Assembly (NCBI GenBank): GCA_963204845.1
Contig: CAUJIL010000244.1
Location: forward strand, 1 to 17,509
Direction: 5' to 3'
DNA from: Pseudomonadota bacterium
GTDB taxonomy: Bacteria; Pseudomonadota; Gammaproteobacteria; Pseudomonadales; UBA5518
Length of the DNA: 17,509 bases
A program made the position numbers and the translations under genes. Shown one piece after another: positions 8,476-17,509 of the stretch. The notes beneath the pieces were generated by a model that saw nothing but the letters and a program-made list of their open reading frames with translations, did no database searches and was not told the origin of the DNA. Every line of letters begins with the position of its first letter. Position 1 is the stretch's first letter.

Positions 8476-9231
8476 CTAGCCCGCCTCTTTGCCGATCCAC
8501 GCGTAGCCCTTGTCCTCGAGCTCGAGGGCGAGCTCGCGGCCACCGGACTTCACGATGCGCCCGTGCGCGAGCACGTGCACGAAATCGGGCACGATGTAGT
8601 CGAGCAGGCGTTGGTAGTGCGTCACGATCACGAACGAGCGATCGGCCGCGCGCAGGCCGTTCACCCCCGCCGCCACCACCTGCAGGGCATCGATGTCCAG
8701 CCCCGAGTCGGTCTCGTCGAGGATCGCGAGCCGCGGCTCGAGCAGCATCATCTGCAGGATCTCGTTGCGTTTCTTCTCCCCGCCCGAGAAACCCTCGTTG
8801 ACGCCGCGCTTGAGGAAGTCGGTCTTCATCCCGACCGCCTCGCACTTCTCGCGCGCGAGCCGCAGGAAGCGCACCGCATCCAGCGGCTCGACGCCGCGGT
8901 GCGCGCGCACCGCGTCGACCGAGGCCTTGAGGAATTCCATGTTGCTGACGCCCGGGATCTCCACCGGATACTGGAACGCCAGGAACAGCCCCGCGCGCGC
9001 CCGTTCCTCGGTCGCCATCGCGAGCAGGTCCTGGCCGTCGAAGCGCACGCTGCCTGCGGTCACTTCGTAGCCCTCGCGCCCGGACAGCACGTAGCCGAGC
9101 GTGCTCTTGCCCGAACCGTTCGGTCCCATGATCGCGTGCACCTCGCCGGGTTTCACGTCGAGGTCGATGCCGCGCAGGATCGGCTTGTCGTCGATGCGCG
9201 CCTGGAGATTCGCGATGCTCAGCATGTTCAC
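8476..9231 (-). CDS. sufC: SufC, ATPase of the SUF scaffold
   Basis: A 251-residue ABC-type ATPase that drives conformational change of the SufBCD complex during cluster assembly; it is not a transporter. Walker A is GPNGSGKST (36-44). The ABC signature is FSGGEKKR (148-155), the SufC-specific form. Walker B is LAILDETDSGLD (168-179), with catalytic E173. The H-loop is H205 in IVTHYQRLL. The start is uncertain: GTG at 9231 has AAGGA 11 nt upstream, while ATG at 9225, two codons on, matches the usual MLSI start of the family but has 17-nt spacing. It is separated from sufB by 46 nt, the largest gap in the operon. Confidence 0.97.
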   Translation of the reverse strand: MNMLSIANLQARIDDKPILRGIDLDVKPGEVHAIMGPNGSGKSTLGYVLSGREGYEVTAGSVRFDGQDLLAMATEERARAGLFLAFQYPVEIPGVSNMEFLKASVDAVRAHRGVEPLDAVRFLRLAREKCEAVGMKTDFLKRGVNEGFSGGEKKRNEILQMMLLEPRLAILDETDSGLDIDALQVVAAGVNGLRAADRSFVIVTHYQRLLDYIVPDFVHVLAHGRIVKSGGRELALELEDKGYAWIGKEAG

Positions 9232-9252
9232 GTCCGGATGTTTCCTTCTGGT

Positions 9253-9277
9253 GCGGGCCGTGGCCCGCGCGTGGGAC

Positions 9278-9286
<9 letters not shown>
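9253..9286 (-). other. Two adjacent hairpins in the sufB-sufC junction
   Basis: One 6-bp GC stem with a 4-nt loop (GCGGGC/GCCCGC, 9253-9258 with 9263-9268) is followed on the plus-strand coordinates by a 5-bp stem (GTGGG/CCCAC, 9271-9275 with 9282-9286) that spans the sufB stop codon. No T-run follows, so this is not a standard terminator. It could affect mRNA processing, stability or sufC translation. Confidence 0.45.
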
Positions 9287-10710
<1,424 letters not shown>

Positions 10711-10714
<4 letters not shown>

Positions 10715-11154
10715 GGCTCGTCCTCCCCGGTCGCCGGGTCACGGTCGGCGCGCTCGTGCCGGCGCAGCAGGTCGGCGATCGTGATGCCGTGCAGGAATTC
10801 CTGCAAGTTCTCGCTGAGTTCGCTCCACAGGTGGTGCGTCAGGCAGGTATCTCCCTGCTGGCAGTCACCCTTGCCGCCGCAGCGCGTCACGTCGAGTCGC
10901 TCGTTGACCGCATCGATGATGCGCCCGATGCTGAGCTGCTCCTGCGGCTGGGCCAGGCGGTAGCCGCCCCCGGGTCCGCGCACGCTGACCACCAGCCCTT
11001 CCCGGCGCAACCGTGCGAACAACTGCTCGAGGTAGGACAGTGAAATGCCCTGCCGGTCGGCGATGTCGGCCAGCCGCATCGTGCCCCGCTCCGCGTGCAG
11101 CGCGAGGTCGAGCACGGCGGTGACGGCGTAGCGACCACGGGTAGTCAGTTGCAC
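10711..11154 (-). CDS. iscR: IscR-type Rrf2 family Fe-S-sensing transcriptional regulator
   Basis: A 147-residue Rrf2 regulator that binds a 2Fe-2S cluster and adjusts expression of Fe-S assembly genes. The winged-helix domain covers about 1-80, with recognition-helix residues S40, E43 and Q44 in SLSYLEQLF as in E. coli IscR and the wing GPGGGYRL (60-67). The ligands C92, C98, C104 and H107 are in RCGGKGDCQQGDTCLTHH, at the same residue numbers as in E. coli IscR. The start is a GTG at 11154 with GAGGA 9 nt upstream. It is the first gene of the suf operon. A type-1-like site overlaps its promoter, which implies negative autoregulation by the holo form. SufR-type repressors have a different domain layout and are excluded. 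Confidence 0.96.
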
Positions 11155-11194
11155 CGGAATCCGTCCTCGCTGGGGTGTGGTGAAGCACGGTCAC

Positions 11195-11223
11195 AGTATC
11201 TAATACCCAACTGTGGAGGTCAA
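11195..11223 (-). promoter_or_regulatory. Sigma70-type promoter of the iscR-suf operon
   Basis: On the minus strand, TTGACC (11218-11223, 5 of 6) is followed by a 17-nt spacer and GATACT (11195-11200, 4 of 6). Transcription would start near 11188 and leave a leader of about 33 nt before the iscR GTG at 11154. The -35 box lies inside the predicted IscR site. Confidence 0.75.
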
Positions 11224-11227
11224 CTAT
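11203..11227 (-). promoter_or_regulatory. IscR type-1-like binding site
   Basis: A 25-bp site with half-sites ATAGTTGAC and AGTTGGGTAT around a 6-nt centre. It fits the E. coli type-1 consensus halves ATASYYGAC and AGTCRRSTAT, with one mismatch in the right half (AGTT for AGTC). It covers the -35 box and most of the spacer, so holo-IscR bound here would block RNA polymerase. Direct sequence match; function inferred from E. coli. Confidence 0.8.
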
Positions 11228-11230
11228 TTT

Positions 11231-11244
11231 GATGGATTGCCATC
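11231..11244. promoter_or_regulatory. GATGG-N4-CCATC palindrome upstream of the MDR oxidoreductase
   Basis: A perfect 5-4-5 inverted repeat (GATGG ATTG CCATC), four nt from the IscR site and about 92 nt before the plus-strand ATG. It may be an operator for the divergent gene. A weak TATCAT (11280-11285) could be a -10 element for that gene, but no good -35 is seen. Part of the sequence recurs inverted at 12388-12400. Confidence 0.25.
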
Positions 11245-11335
11245 GCGCCATCTGCGTCGCGATCGACGAGCCGTAACCGTATCATCGCGCGGTCGCATTC
11301 CATTCGTTCTTCGACTGCTTGCTCCGGATCCGCCC

Positions 11336-12379
11336 ATGAAGACCTACCGCTACGACGCATCCCGAACGCTCGATGGCATCGAGGGCGCCGCCGTCGGCCT
11401 CGCGTTGAGCGAATCGCCGTCCGGTGCGCCCGGCCCCGGACAGGTCCAGGTCCGCGTGCGCGCGAACTCGTTGAACTTCGTCGACCTCGCCTGCTTGAGC
11501 GGCGCCTTTGCGGTCGACGGGCGCATCCCGCTCCTCGACGGTGCCGGCGAAGTGAGCGCCGTCGGTGACGGCGTGAGCCGCTTGCGTAGCGGGGACCGCG
11601 TGGTCGGCAATCCGCACGCGTCGTGGCTGGCCGGTCCGCCCGCGCCGGACGCCAGCGGCGTGGTGCTCGGCATCGCCACCGACGGCATGCTCGCCGAGAC
11701 GGTGACGCTGCCCGAGAGCGCGCTGGTCCGCCTGCCGGAGTCGATCGGCTTCGACGCCGGGGCCAGCCTGCCGTGCGCGGGGCTCAGCGCGTGGAACAGC
11801 CTGCGCGGCGGTCCCGCGCGCTACGGGGTAGCGCCCGGCAGCACCGTGCTGGTGCAGGGTACCGGCGGCGTATCGCTGTTCGCGCTGCAGTTCGCCCGCG
11901 CGATGGGCTGCCGCGTGATCGCGACGACCTCCTCGGCCGCCAAGGCCGATACCCTGCGCGCGCTGGGGGCGCACGCGGTGATCGACTACATGCAGACGCC
12001 CGACTGGGGCGCCCGCGTGCTCGAACTGACCGACGGCATCGGCGTCGACCTGACCGTCGAAGTGGGCGGCCCCAACACGCTGCCGCAGTCGATCGTCGCG
12101 ACCAGGGTGGGCGGGCGCATCGCGCTGGTCGGGATCGTCGGCGGCATGGGCGCTATCGACTACCGCGACATGTTGCCGATCAACCACAAGGTGCTGACGC
12201 TGTTCGCCAACGGCATGGGCAGCCGGCGCGACCTCGAGGAGATGCTGCGCTTCGTCGAGGTGAATGCGATCGAGCCGGTCATCGACTCGCGCTTCGCGTT
12301 CGAGGACGCCGGTTCTGCATTCGGGCACTTCGCCGCCCGCCGGCACGTCGGCAAGGTCGTCATCAGCCACGCATCCTGA
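11336..12379 (+). CDS. Zinc-independent MDR oxidoreductase (quinone oxidoreductase/enoyl reductase-like)
   Basis: A 347-residue NAD(P)H-dependent medium-chain dehydrogenase/reductase. The N-terminal GroES-like domain has NSLNFVDLACLSG (44-56) and GAGEVSAVGDGVSRLRSGDR (69-88). The Rossmann nucleotide-binding loop is VQGTGGVSLFALQFA (173-187). The four-cysteine structural zinc lobe and the catalytic zinc cysteine are absent, which points to the zinc-free quinone-oxidoreductase/enoyl-reductase branch, although automatic annotation often says zinc-dependent alcohol dehydrogenase. The ATG at 11336 has only a weak GGA upstream. The frame continues upstream to 11213 but would then overlap the IscR site. 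It is the only clear plus-strand gene. It diverges from iscR and converges on the serine hydrolase. The substrate is unknown. Confidence 0.92.
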   Translation: MKTYRYDASRTLDGIEGAAVGLALSESPSGAPGPGQVQVRVRANSLNFVDLACLSGAFAVDGRIPLLDGAGEVSAVGDGVSRLRSGDRVVGNPHASWLAGPPAPDASGVVLGIATDGMLAETVTLPESALVRLPESIGFDAGASLPCAGLSAWNSLRGGPARYGVAPGSTVLVQGTGGVSLFALQFARAMGCRVIATTSSAAKADTLRALGAHAVIDYMQTPDWGARVLELTDGIGVDLTVEVGGPNTLPQSIVATRVGGRIALVGIVGGMGAIDYRDMLPINHKVLTLFANGMGSRRDLEEMLRFVEVNAIEPVIDSRFAFEDAGSAFGHFAARRHVGKVVISHAS

Positions 12380-12387
12380 GGAGGTTC

Positions 12388-12442
12388 CGATGGCAATCCA
12401 GCGGCTCGCAGGCTGCGGGCAGGTCGCGATGGTAATGCAGCG
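12388..12442 (+). repeat. Imperfect 16-bp direct repeat
   Basis: CGATGGCAATCCAGCG (12388-12403) recurs as CGATGGTAATGCAGCG (12427-12442), two mismatches, offset 39 nt. It lies in the 75-nt gap between the convergent genes. The first 13 bases also occur inverted at 11233-11245. Confidence 0.6.
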
Positions 12443-12494
12443 CGTGAACGGGCTTCAGCCCAGCGCCTCCACCAGTTCGGGCAGGAACACGTAG
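12390..12494 (+). CDS. Doubtful 34-aa mini-ORF with a strong ribosome site
   Basis: A 34-residue frame beginning MAIQRLAGCGQVAMVMQ. It is placed 10 nt after the MDR stop codon and preceded by GAGGAGG 6 nt upstream, the strongest Shine-Dalgarno sequence in the window. The 3' half overlaps the end of the convergent serine hydrolase, so it may not be a functional protein. The MAIQRL start is reminiscent of RidA-family N-termini, but the rest does not continue like one. It could be the remnant of a truncated downstream gene, a leader-type peptide, or chance. No function is assigned. Confidence 0.25.
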   Translation: MAIQRLAGCGQVAMVMQRVNGLQPSASTSSGRNT

Positions 12495-13726
12495 CGCCCG
12501 ATCACGTTGATGCAGGCGCTGGCGCGACGCCGGGTGAACGGGTTCACGCGCGCGTCGGTGCCCGCCAGGCCGCCCCAGCCGAACATGCCCCGCGCCGGGC
12601 CGGACAGCGCCACGCTGCCGCCGGCGCCGAAGCCGTTGCCGCCCATGCCGATCCGCTCCAGCATGCTCAGGTCCGCTCCCTCGGGCAGCAGGTTGGACAT
12701 CGCGCGCAGCGCCGTGTCCGGTGCCAGGACCGTCACGCCGTCGAGCGAGCCGCGATTCGCGAGCATGGCGAGAAAACGATCGTAGTCCCGGGCCGACGAG
12801 ACCAGCCCCGAGCCGCCGAACGGAAACGGCGGCGGATCGAGGTAAACCGACGAGGCGCCGGGGTCCAGCGTCTCGATCCTGTCGCCAACGACACGGTAAC
12901 TGGTCGCGAGCCGCTCGCGTTCGGCCGCCGGAACCCGGAACCCCGTGTGGCGCATGTCGAGCGGGGTGAACAGGCGCTGCTGCAGGAACGCGTCGAACGG
13001 CATGCCGGCGACGATCTCGATGACCCGGGCCAGCACATCGAGCGCACACGAATAACTCCACCGCGCACCGGGCTCCGCGATCAGCGGCAGGCTCGCCACG
13101 CGTTCGGCGAACTCCTGCAGGCTCGGCACCGTGGGCGACCATCCCGGCGTCGACGCGTCGTTGCGGTGGTAACGCCCCGCCACCAGCCCGAGCCGACGGT
13201 ACGCGTCGGCCAGCGGCCCCGTGTTCAGTTCGGTCGTGTAGCCCAGCCCAGCCGTGTGCGTCAGCAGGTGGCGGATCGTGATCCGCTGCGCCGCCGGTCG
13301 TGCGGCCAGCGAATGTTCCGGATCGCTCAGCACGCCAGGTTTGCCGAACGCGGGGATCACGTCGGCCAGCGGCTGATCGAGGCGCAGCCTGCCCTCGCCG
13401 ATCAGGATCATCGCGGCGATGCCGGTCACGGGCTTGGTCTGCGAGTAGATCCGCCACAGCGTGTCCTCGTTCACCGCAGCCGCACTGTCGAAGGCGAGCG
13501 TGCCGCAACGCAGGAACTGCGGTGCCACGCTGCCCTCACCGAGCGCGACCACGGCGCCCGGCACCTCGCGTCGGGCAACCAGCCCGTCGATGAACGACTG
13601 CAGGCGCTCCCCGTGCGAGGCCTCGGCCAGGAGCGGCATCGCGTGCACACCCAAGCCGCCCGCGAGCGCGCATCGTCCCGCCGCCACCAGCAACTGCCGG
13701 CGGCTCAGCCCCGACTCACGTCGCAT
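12455..13726 (-). CDS. Exported serine hydrolase, beta-lactamase/esterase (class C-like) family
   Basis: A 423-residue member of the beta-lactamase/D-alanyl-D-alanine carboxypeptidase-like superfamily (EstB type). The nucleophile motif S-x-x-K is SQTK (S95, K98). The second motif, usually Y-x-N, is Y225-S-C227, and the third is WGG (384-386) in place of KTG or HTG. RHLLTHTAGLGY (152-163) is a family hallmark. The N-terminus has twin arginines (SRRQLL, 8-13) and a hydrophobic stretch to about residue 34, so it is probably exported by Tat. The ATG at 13726 has GGAG 6 nt upstream. It overlaps the preceding SDR by 11 nt and closes the cluster. The atypical motifs suggest an esterase or transesterase rather than an antibiotic-resistance enzyme. 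Confidence 0.9.
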   Translation of the reverse strand: MRRESGLSRRQLLVAAGRCALAGGLGVHAMPLLAEASHGERLQSFIDGLVARREVPGAVVALGEGSVAPQFLRCGTLAFDSAAAVNEDTLWRIYSQTKPVTGIAAMILIGEGRLRLDQPLADVIPAFGKPGVLSDPEHSLAARPAAQRITIRHLLTHTAGLGYTTELNTGPLADAYRRLGLVAGRYHRNDASTPGWSPTVPSLQEFAERVASLPLIAEPGARWSYSCALDVLARVIEIVAGMPFDAFLQQRLFTPLDMRHTGFRVPAAERERLATSYRVVGDRIETLDPGASSVYLDPPPFPFGGSGLVSSARDYDRFLAMLANRGSLDGVTVLAPDTALRAMSNLLPEGADLSMLERIGMGGNGFGAGGSVALSGPARGMFGWGGLAGTDARVNPFTRRRASACINVIGRYVFLPELVEALG

Positions 13727-14570
13727 CGTCGTCTCCCACAGGTTGTACCGCCCTCGTCGCCGCGCCCGGCAGGAACTGCGCGCCCATGCTCTCGACCGCC
13801 TGGCGTCGCCTGCCGATGCGCCGTGCGAGCGCGGCGTCACGCGCCGCGACCGGACCGCGCCCCAGCGCCCGCAGCGCCGCCTCGGCGGTCGGCCCGGGCA
13901 GCTTGATCCGCGCCGTCGCGACGCCCTCGCGCAACCCCGGATGTGCCGAGCGCAGGCCCGGCGTGTTGGTGGGCCCCGGGATGAAGGACAGCACGTCGAC
14001 CCCGGCCGCGCGCAGCTCGTACCACAGTGCCTCGCCCAGCACGAGATCGTAGGCCTTGCTCGCCGCATAGGAGGCGAACACCGGCGAACCCTGCAGGCCG
14101 GACCCGGAGGCCACGAACACGATACCGCCGCGCCCGCGCGCCGCCATCGCGCGACCGAAACCGTGCGCCAACTGCAGCGGCGCCGCGCAGTTCACGTCGA
14201 TCTGCCGCAGCATGTACTCGACGTCCTGCTGCAGGAACAGCCCCTGGCTTCCCACGCCCGCGTTGCAGACCAGCAGCCCGATCTCGAGGCCTGCCGTCCT
14301 TTCACGCACCTGTTCCATGAAATTCCGTTGCGCCAGGTCGGCGGCCACCGCGAGCGTTGCGACCCCGTGCTCGCGCTGCACGGCCAGCGCCTGCTCCGCG
14401 ACGCGCTCCTGCTGCACGTCGAGCAGCACCACGTTCAGCCCGCGACCCGCCAGCGCGTCGCAGAACGCCGCGCCCAGTCCCTGCGCGGCTCCGGTGACCA
14501 GCGCCCAGGGGCCGTATTTGCGCGCAAAGCCCGCACCCGACCGGGTGTCCCGCGGTTTCCGCTCGCTCAT
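13716..14570 (-). CDS. Short-chain dehydrogenase/reductase (SDR)
   Basis: A 284-residue classical SDR that oxidises or reduces a hydroxyl/carbonyl with NAD(P). The cofactor loop is TGAAQGLG (26-33). CNAG (102-105) stands in for NNAG. The catalytic Ser is in VASGSG (153-158), and Y168-x3-K172 (YAASK) is the active pair. It has a longer N-terminus than usual and ends in a basic tail. The ATG at 14570 overlaps the stop of the preceding SDR by 4 nt (ATGA), and its own end overlaps the serine hydrolase start, so the three genes are tightly coupled. The substrate is unknown; the tail resembles that of steroid/ketone-type SDRs only loosely. Confidence 0.92.
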   Translation of the reverse strand: MSERKPRDTRSGAGFARKYGPWALVTGAAQGLGAAFCDALAGRGLNVVLLDVQQERVAEQALAVQREHGVATLAVAADLAQRNFMEQVRERTAGLEIGLLVCNAGVGSQGLFLQQDVEYMLRQIDVNCAAPLQLAHGFGRAMAARGRGGIVFVASGSGLQGSPVFASYAASKAYDLVLGEALWYELRAAGVDVLSFIPGPTNTPGLRSAHPGLREGVATARIKLPGPTAEAALRALGRGPVAARDAALARRIGRRRQAVESMGAQFLPGAATRAVQPVGDDDAT

Positions 14571-15409
14571 GCGTCGTCCCCGCTGGATCGATTGCTGCGC
14601 TGGGCGGCGAGCCGTTCGGCGGTCGCGATGATCTCCATCGCGGAGCGCTCCATCACCAGGCCGCCGTCGACGTCGAGTATCTTGCCGGTCACGTACGCCG
14701 ATGCCGGCGCGGCCAGGTACAACACCGCGGCCGCGATGTCCTCGGGCACGCCGAGGCGCCCGACCGGAGTCCACGCGGCGAGCGACTCGGCGATACCCGG
14801 CATCGCCGCGAGCAGGTTCATCTTCATGTTCTCGGTCTGGATCGCACCGACGCGGATCGCGTTGACGCGCACCGAGGGCGCGAACTCCATCGCCAGCATG
14901 CGCGTTGCCTGCTCGAGCGCGGCCTTCGCGCCGCCGTACGGAATCGAACCCACGTGGGCGACGCGCGCGTACCCCGAGGAAATGTTGATCACGGCGCCGC
15001 CGTGTTCGCGCAGCAGCGGCACCGCCTCGCGCGTCAACAGCACCGGCGCCAGGAAGTTCAGCTTTACCGCGCCGATGACCTGCTCCTCGCTGATCCGTGC
15101 CGTGGGGCCATGCCCCGTGCCACCGGCATTGTTCACCAGCACGTTCAGGCCACCCAGTGCATCGCGCGTCTCGCGCACGATCCGCTCTACATCTTCCTGT
15201 CGCGTCACATCCGCGGCGATCGCGATCGCCCGCCCGCCGTGCGTCGCTATGTCCTGTGCGACCGCCTCCACCTGTTCGCGCGTGCGTGCCACGCAGGCCA
15301 CCGCCGCGCCCGCTTCGGCAAGTGCACGCGCGGTCACGGCGCCGATCCCGCGCCCCGCACCGGTGACCACCGCTACCTTCCCGTCCAGCCGGAACAGTTC
15401 CAGGATCAC
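14567..15409 (-). CDS. Short-chain dehydrogenase/reductase (SDR), FabG-like
   Basis: A 280-residue classical SDR. The motifs are complete: TGAGRGIG (16-23), NNAG (93-96), the catalytic Ser in ISSGYARV (143-150), Y158-x3-K162 (YGGAK), and the terminal VTGKILDVDGG (240-250). An extra 30 residues follow the usual end. Probable cytoplasmic NAD(P)-dependent alcohol dehydrogenase or ketoreductase in the same pathway as its neighbour SDR. The start is a GTG at 15409 with AAGGG 9 nt upstream; no earlier ATG is suitable. It begins 34 nt after the DUF1214-type gene. Confidence 0.92.
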   Translation of the reverse strand: MILELFRLDGKVAVVTGAGRGIGAVTARALAEAGAAVACVARTREQVEAVAQDIATHGGRAIAIAADVTRQEDVERIVRETRDALGGLNVLVNNAGGTGHGPTARISEEQVIGAVKLNFLAPVLLTREAVPLLREHGGAVINISSGYARVAHVGSIPYGGAKAALEQATRMLAMEFAPSVRVNAIRVGAIQTENMKMNLLAAMPGIAESLAAWTPVGRLGVPEDIAAAVLYLAAPASAYVTGKILDVDGGLVMERSAMEIIATAERLAAQRSNRSSGDDA

Positions 15410-15443
15410 AGCGAAACGCCCTTGGTGGCCAATGATGGTCGCA

Positions 15444-16895
15444 TCAATAATTCCTCCAGCGCTTCCTGATATGGGCCTGCCGTACCGCGATTTCCTGGCG
15501 GCGCATTTCCGGCGTCACCCGCGGCGTGTCGGGCGGCAGCACGCTCGCGATGTCCCTGAACTTCACGTGAAATGTACGCAGCTTCGGCAACTGCTCCGCG
15601 GTCGGGGGTTCGCGAAACACGAAGCGGAATGCGTGGCTTCCCTCGGGCAGCCCGGTGGTCGCGACCCAGCCCTGCACCCCCGGGTCCTCGTGCGCAACCA
15701 CGAACCAGCGCGCACCGTCACTCGCCCGCGGCAACTGATGCCCGGTGAGGCTGGCCACGTAGTTCTGCTGATCGGGCCCTTCGAACCAGAGGTTGTTCAA
15801 TTGGAAGCCCAGATAGAGCGGCTCGACCGGCGCCTCCAGCCGGATCACCAGCGCCTCGTCCGGCGCCAGCTCGAACTTGCCGCCCGCGTAGAGCTGCTGC
15901 GCACCCGCCACTCCGCCGGCCGTGAACGGTGGCTCCACCGGGTTGACGCCGTTGACCGGCATCGCGCGCCGCCCATCGCCGTTCACGTCACGCTGCAACT
16001 CCAGCGCCACGTCCTGCAGGCGGCTCCAGAAGCGGATCTGGTTCGGCAGTTCGGTGCCGATCCGCTCGAGTTTCTCCGCCATCTCCTCGACGGTGAGCGG
16101 CGGCCGGCTCTCCCCGATCGCGTCCAGTCGCACGATGTCGAGATCGAGCGGCTCCTCGTTCGCCCAGTCGGAGAATACCTCGCGTACCGACAGCCACTTC
16201 GCCGCCCGCTCCGCTTCCTCACCGGTTCCCGGGCAGCGCATGCGCTTGCGTGACACGAGGAAATTGCCGGTGTGATCGCGCGGCCGCTCGGGGCCGATCA
16301 GGATCTCGAAGCGCCCGTCCGCCTCGACCTGCAACTGCAGGCTCCCGGTGAAATCCAGCGTCACGTCAGCGCAGCGCTGCATTTCCGCGAGCTCACCGCT
16401 GCTGCCCGGCACACCGGTGATGGTCTGGAAGATCACGTTGCGCGGCGCCCTGGGTCCATCGACCCGCGCCTGCGGGTCGCGCCACTCGGTGGTGTCCATC
16501 GCCCGTCCCGTGACACGGTAGAAGCCGGTGTCGTCGATGCGCGCCTTCAGGTACATCGTGTCGGGGTTCTCGCCCGTCCACTTGCGCAACATGTCCATCG
16601 AGCGATGGAACTCGGGATAGCGCGGGTGCTGGCGCATCTCGAGCTGGATCATGCGTTCCAGATGCCCCAGCAGATAGCGGTAGCCCTCGGCCAGGGTGCG
16701 TGCCGTCGGCGGCGGCGGGACGTACTGCGGATCGACCAGGCTGCGCTGCGCCTCCTGCAGTCCGTTGCCGAACACGCGCCAGCTGCGTTCGAGGCGTTGC
16801 GCCGGGTCATCGGCCGCATCGCCCGCGAGCAGCGCGGCCGGCATCGCGGCCGCGCAGAAGATCATTGCGACGCTATGCAGGAATCTTCTGGTCAT
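15444..16895 (-). CDS. Exported DUF1214-type protein
   Basis: A 483-residue protein with a clear Sec-type signal peptide (MTRRFLHSVAMIF to about residue 25, LLAGDAA). The N-terminal part contains GYRYLLGHLERMIQLEM (71-87) and NPDTMYLKARIDDTGFYRV (110-128), and the C-terminal part contains YLGFQLNNLWFEGPD (361-375). This resembles the DUF1214 family, recalled from memory. The molecular role is unknown; such proteins often lie near lipid, alkane or steroid-type catabolic genes. The ATG at 16895 has AGGAG 9 nt upstream. It is separated from the DUF3604 gene by 61 nt that hold a hexanucleotide repeat, and from the next SDR by 34 nt. Confidence 0.85.
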   Translation of the reverse strand: MTRRFLHSVAMIFCAAAMPAALLAGDAADDPAQRLERSWRVFGNGLQEAQRSLVDPQYVPPPPTARTLAEGYRYLLGHLERMIQLEMRQHPRYPEFHRSMDMLRKWTGENPDTMYLKARIDDTGFYRVTGRAMDTTEWRDPQARVDGPRAPRNVIFQTITGVPGSSGELAEMQRCADVTLDFTGSLQLQVEADGRFEILIGPERPRDHTGNFLVSRKRMRCPGTGEEAERAAKWLSVREVFSDWANEEPLDLDIVRLDAIGESRPPLTVEEMAEKLERIGTELPNQIRFWSRLQDVALELQRDVNGDGRRAMPVNGVNPVEPPFTAGGVAGAQQLYAGGKFELAPDEALVIRLEAPVEPLYLGFQLNNLWFEGPDQQNYVASLTGHQLPRASDGARWFVVAHEDPGVQGWVATTGLPEGSHAFRFVFREPPTAEQLPKLRTFHVKFRDIASVLPPDTPRVTPEMRRQEIAVRQAHIRKRWRNY

Positions 16896-16923
16896 GAGCA
16901 GGTTCTCCTGGTTCGAAGCTCGC

Positions 16924-17509
<586 letters not shown>

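Noticed and set aside
12450..12461. GGGC-TTCA-GCCC hairpin at the serine hydrolase stop as a terminator
   Set aside because: Only a 4-5 bp stem overlapping the coding end, with no T-run on either strand.
13461..16253. Plus-strand open frame of 930 codons antisense to the hydrolase, SDR and DUF1214-type genes
   Set aside because: No recognisable motif, crosses four well-supported genes, and has the composition expected of a high-GC shadow frame.

Overview
This window reads as chromosomal DNA of a GC-rich proteobacterium, most likely a gammaproteobacterium. The evidence is the IscR-type regulator, whose cluster ligands (Cys92, Cys98, Cys104, His107) fall at the same residue numbers as in E. 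coli IscR, together with a type-1-like IscR operator and a complete SUF iron-sulfur operon that includes sufT. No RNA gene, insertion sequence, CRISPR array or phage gene was seen. All genes but one, plus one doubtful mini-ORF, are on the minus strand.

Layout from left to right. (1) 1-4374, minus strand: a three-gene putative catabolic operon. Its transcription order is a CrtC/AttH-like protein, an APH-type phosphotransferase, and a molybdopterin oxidoreductase with a 4Fe-4S motif that is cut by the left edge. A candidate sigma70-like promoter and a TGACA-N4-TGTCA palindrome lie upstream of it. (2) 4578-11154, minus strand: the SUF operon in the order iscR-sufB-sufC-sufD-sufS-sufA-sufT-sufE. 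Most junctions overlap by 1-4 nt or abut. The exceptions are sufB/sufC, a 46-nt gap filled by hairpins, and sufT/sufE, a 28-nt gap. (3) 11155-11335: a divergent control region with a good sigma70-type promoter for iscR-suf overlapped by a 25-bp IscR type-1-like site. (4) 11336-12379, plus strand: a zinc-independent MDR oxidoreductase. It is followed by an orphan mini-ORF with a strong Shine-Dalgarno sequence and an imperfect direct repeat. (5) 12455-17509, minus strand: a second putative catabolic/accessory cluster. In transcription order it holds a DUF3604 protein (cut by the right edge), an exported DUF1214-type protein, two short-chain dehydrogenases and an exported serine hydrolase of the beta-lactamase/esterase family.

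How the genes work together. The SUF operon is a full cluster-assembly machine: the SufS/SufE cysteine desulfurase pair, the SufBCD scaffold, the SufA carrier and the SufT maturation factor, headed by its own Fe-S-sensing regulator. The two flanking clusters look like lipid- or terpenoid-type accessory metabolism, but no substrate can be assigned from sequence alone. The molybdenum enzyme downstream is a plausible Fe-S client. Very long open frames antisense to these genes were judged to be high-GC shadows.
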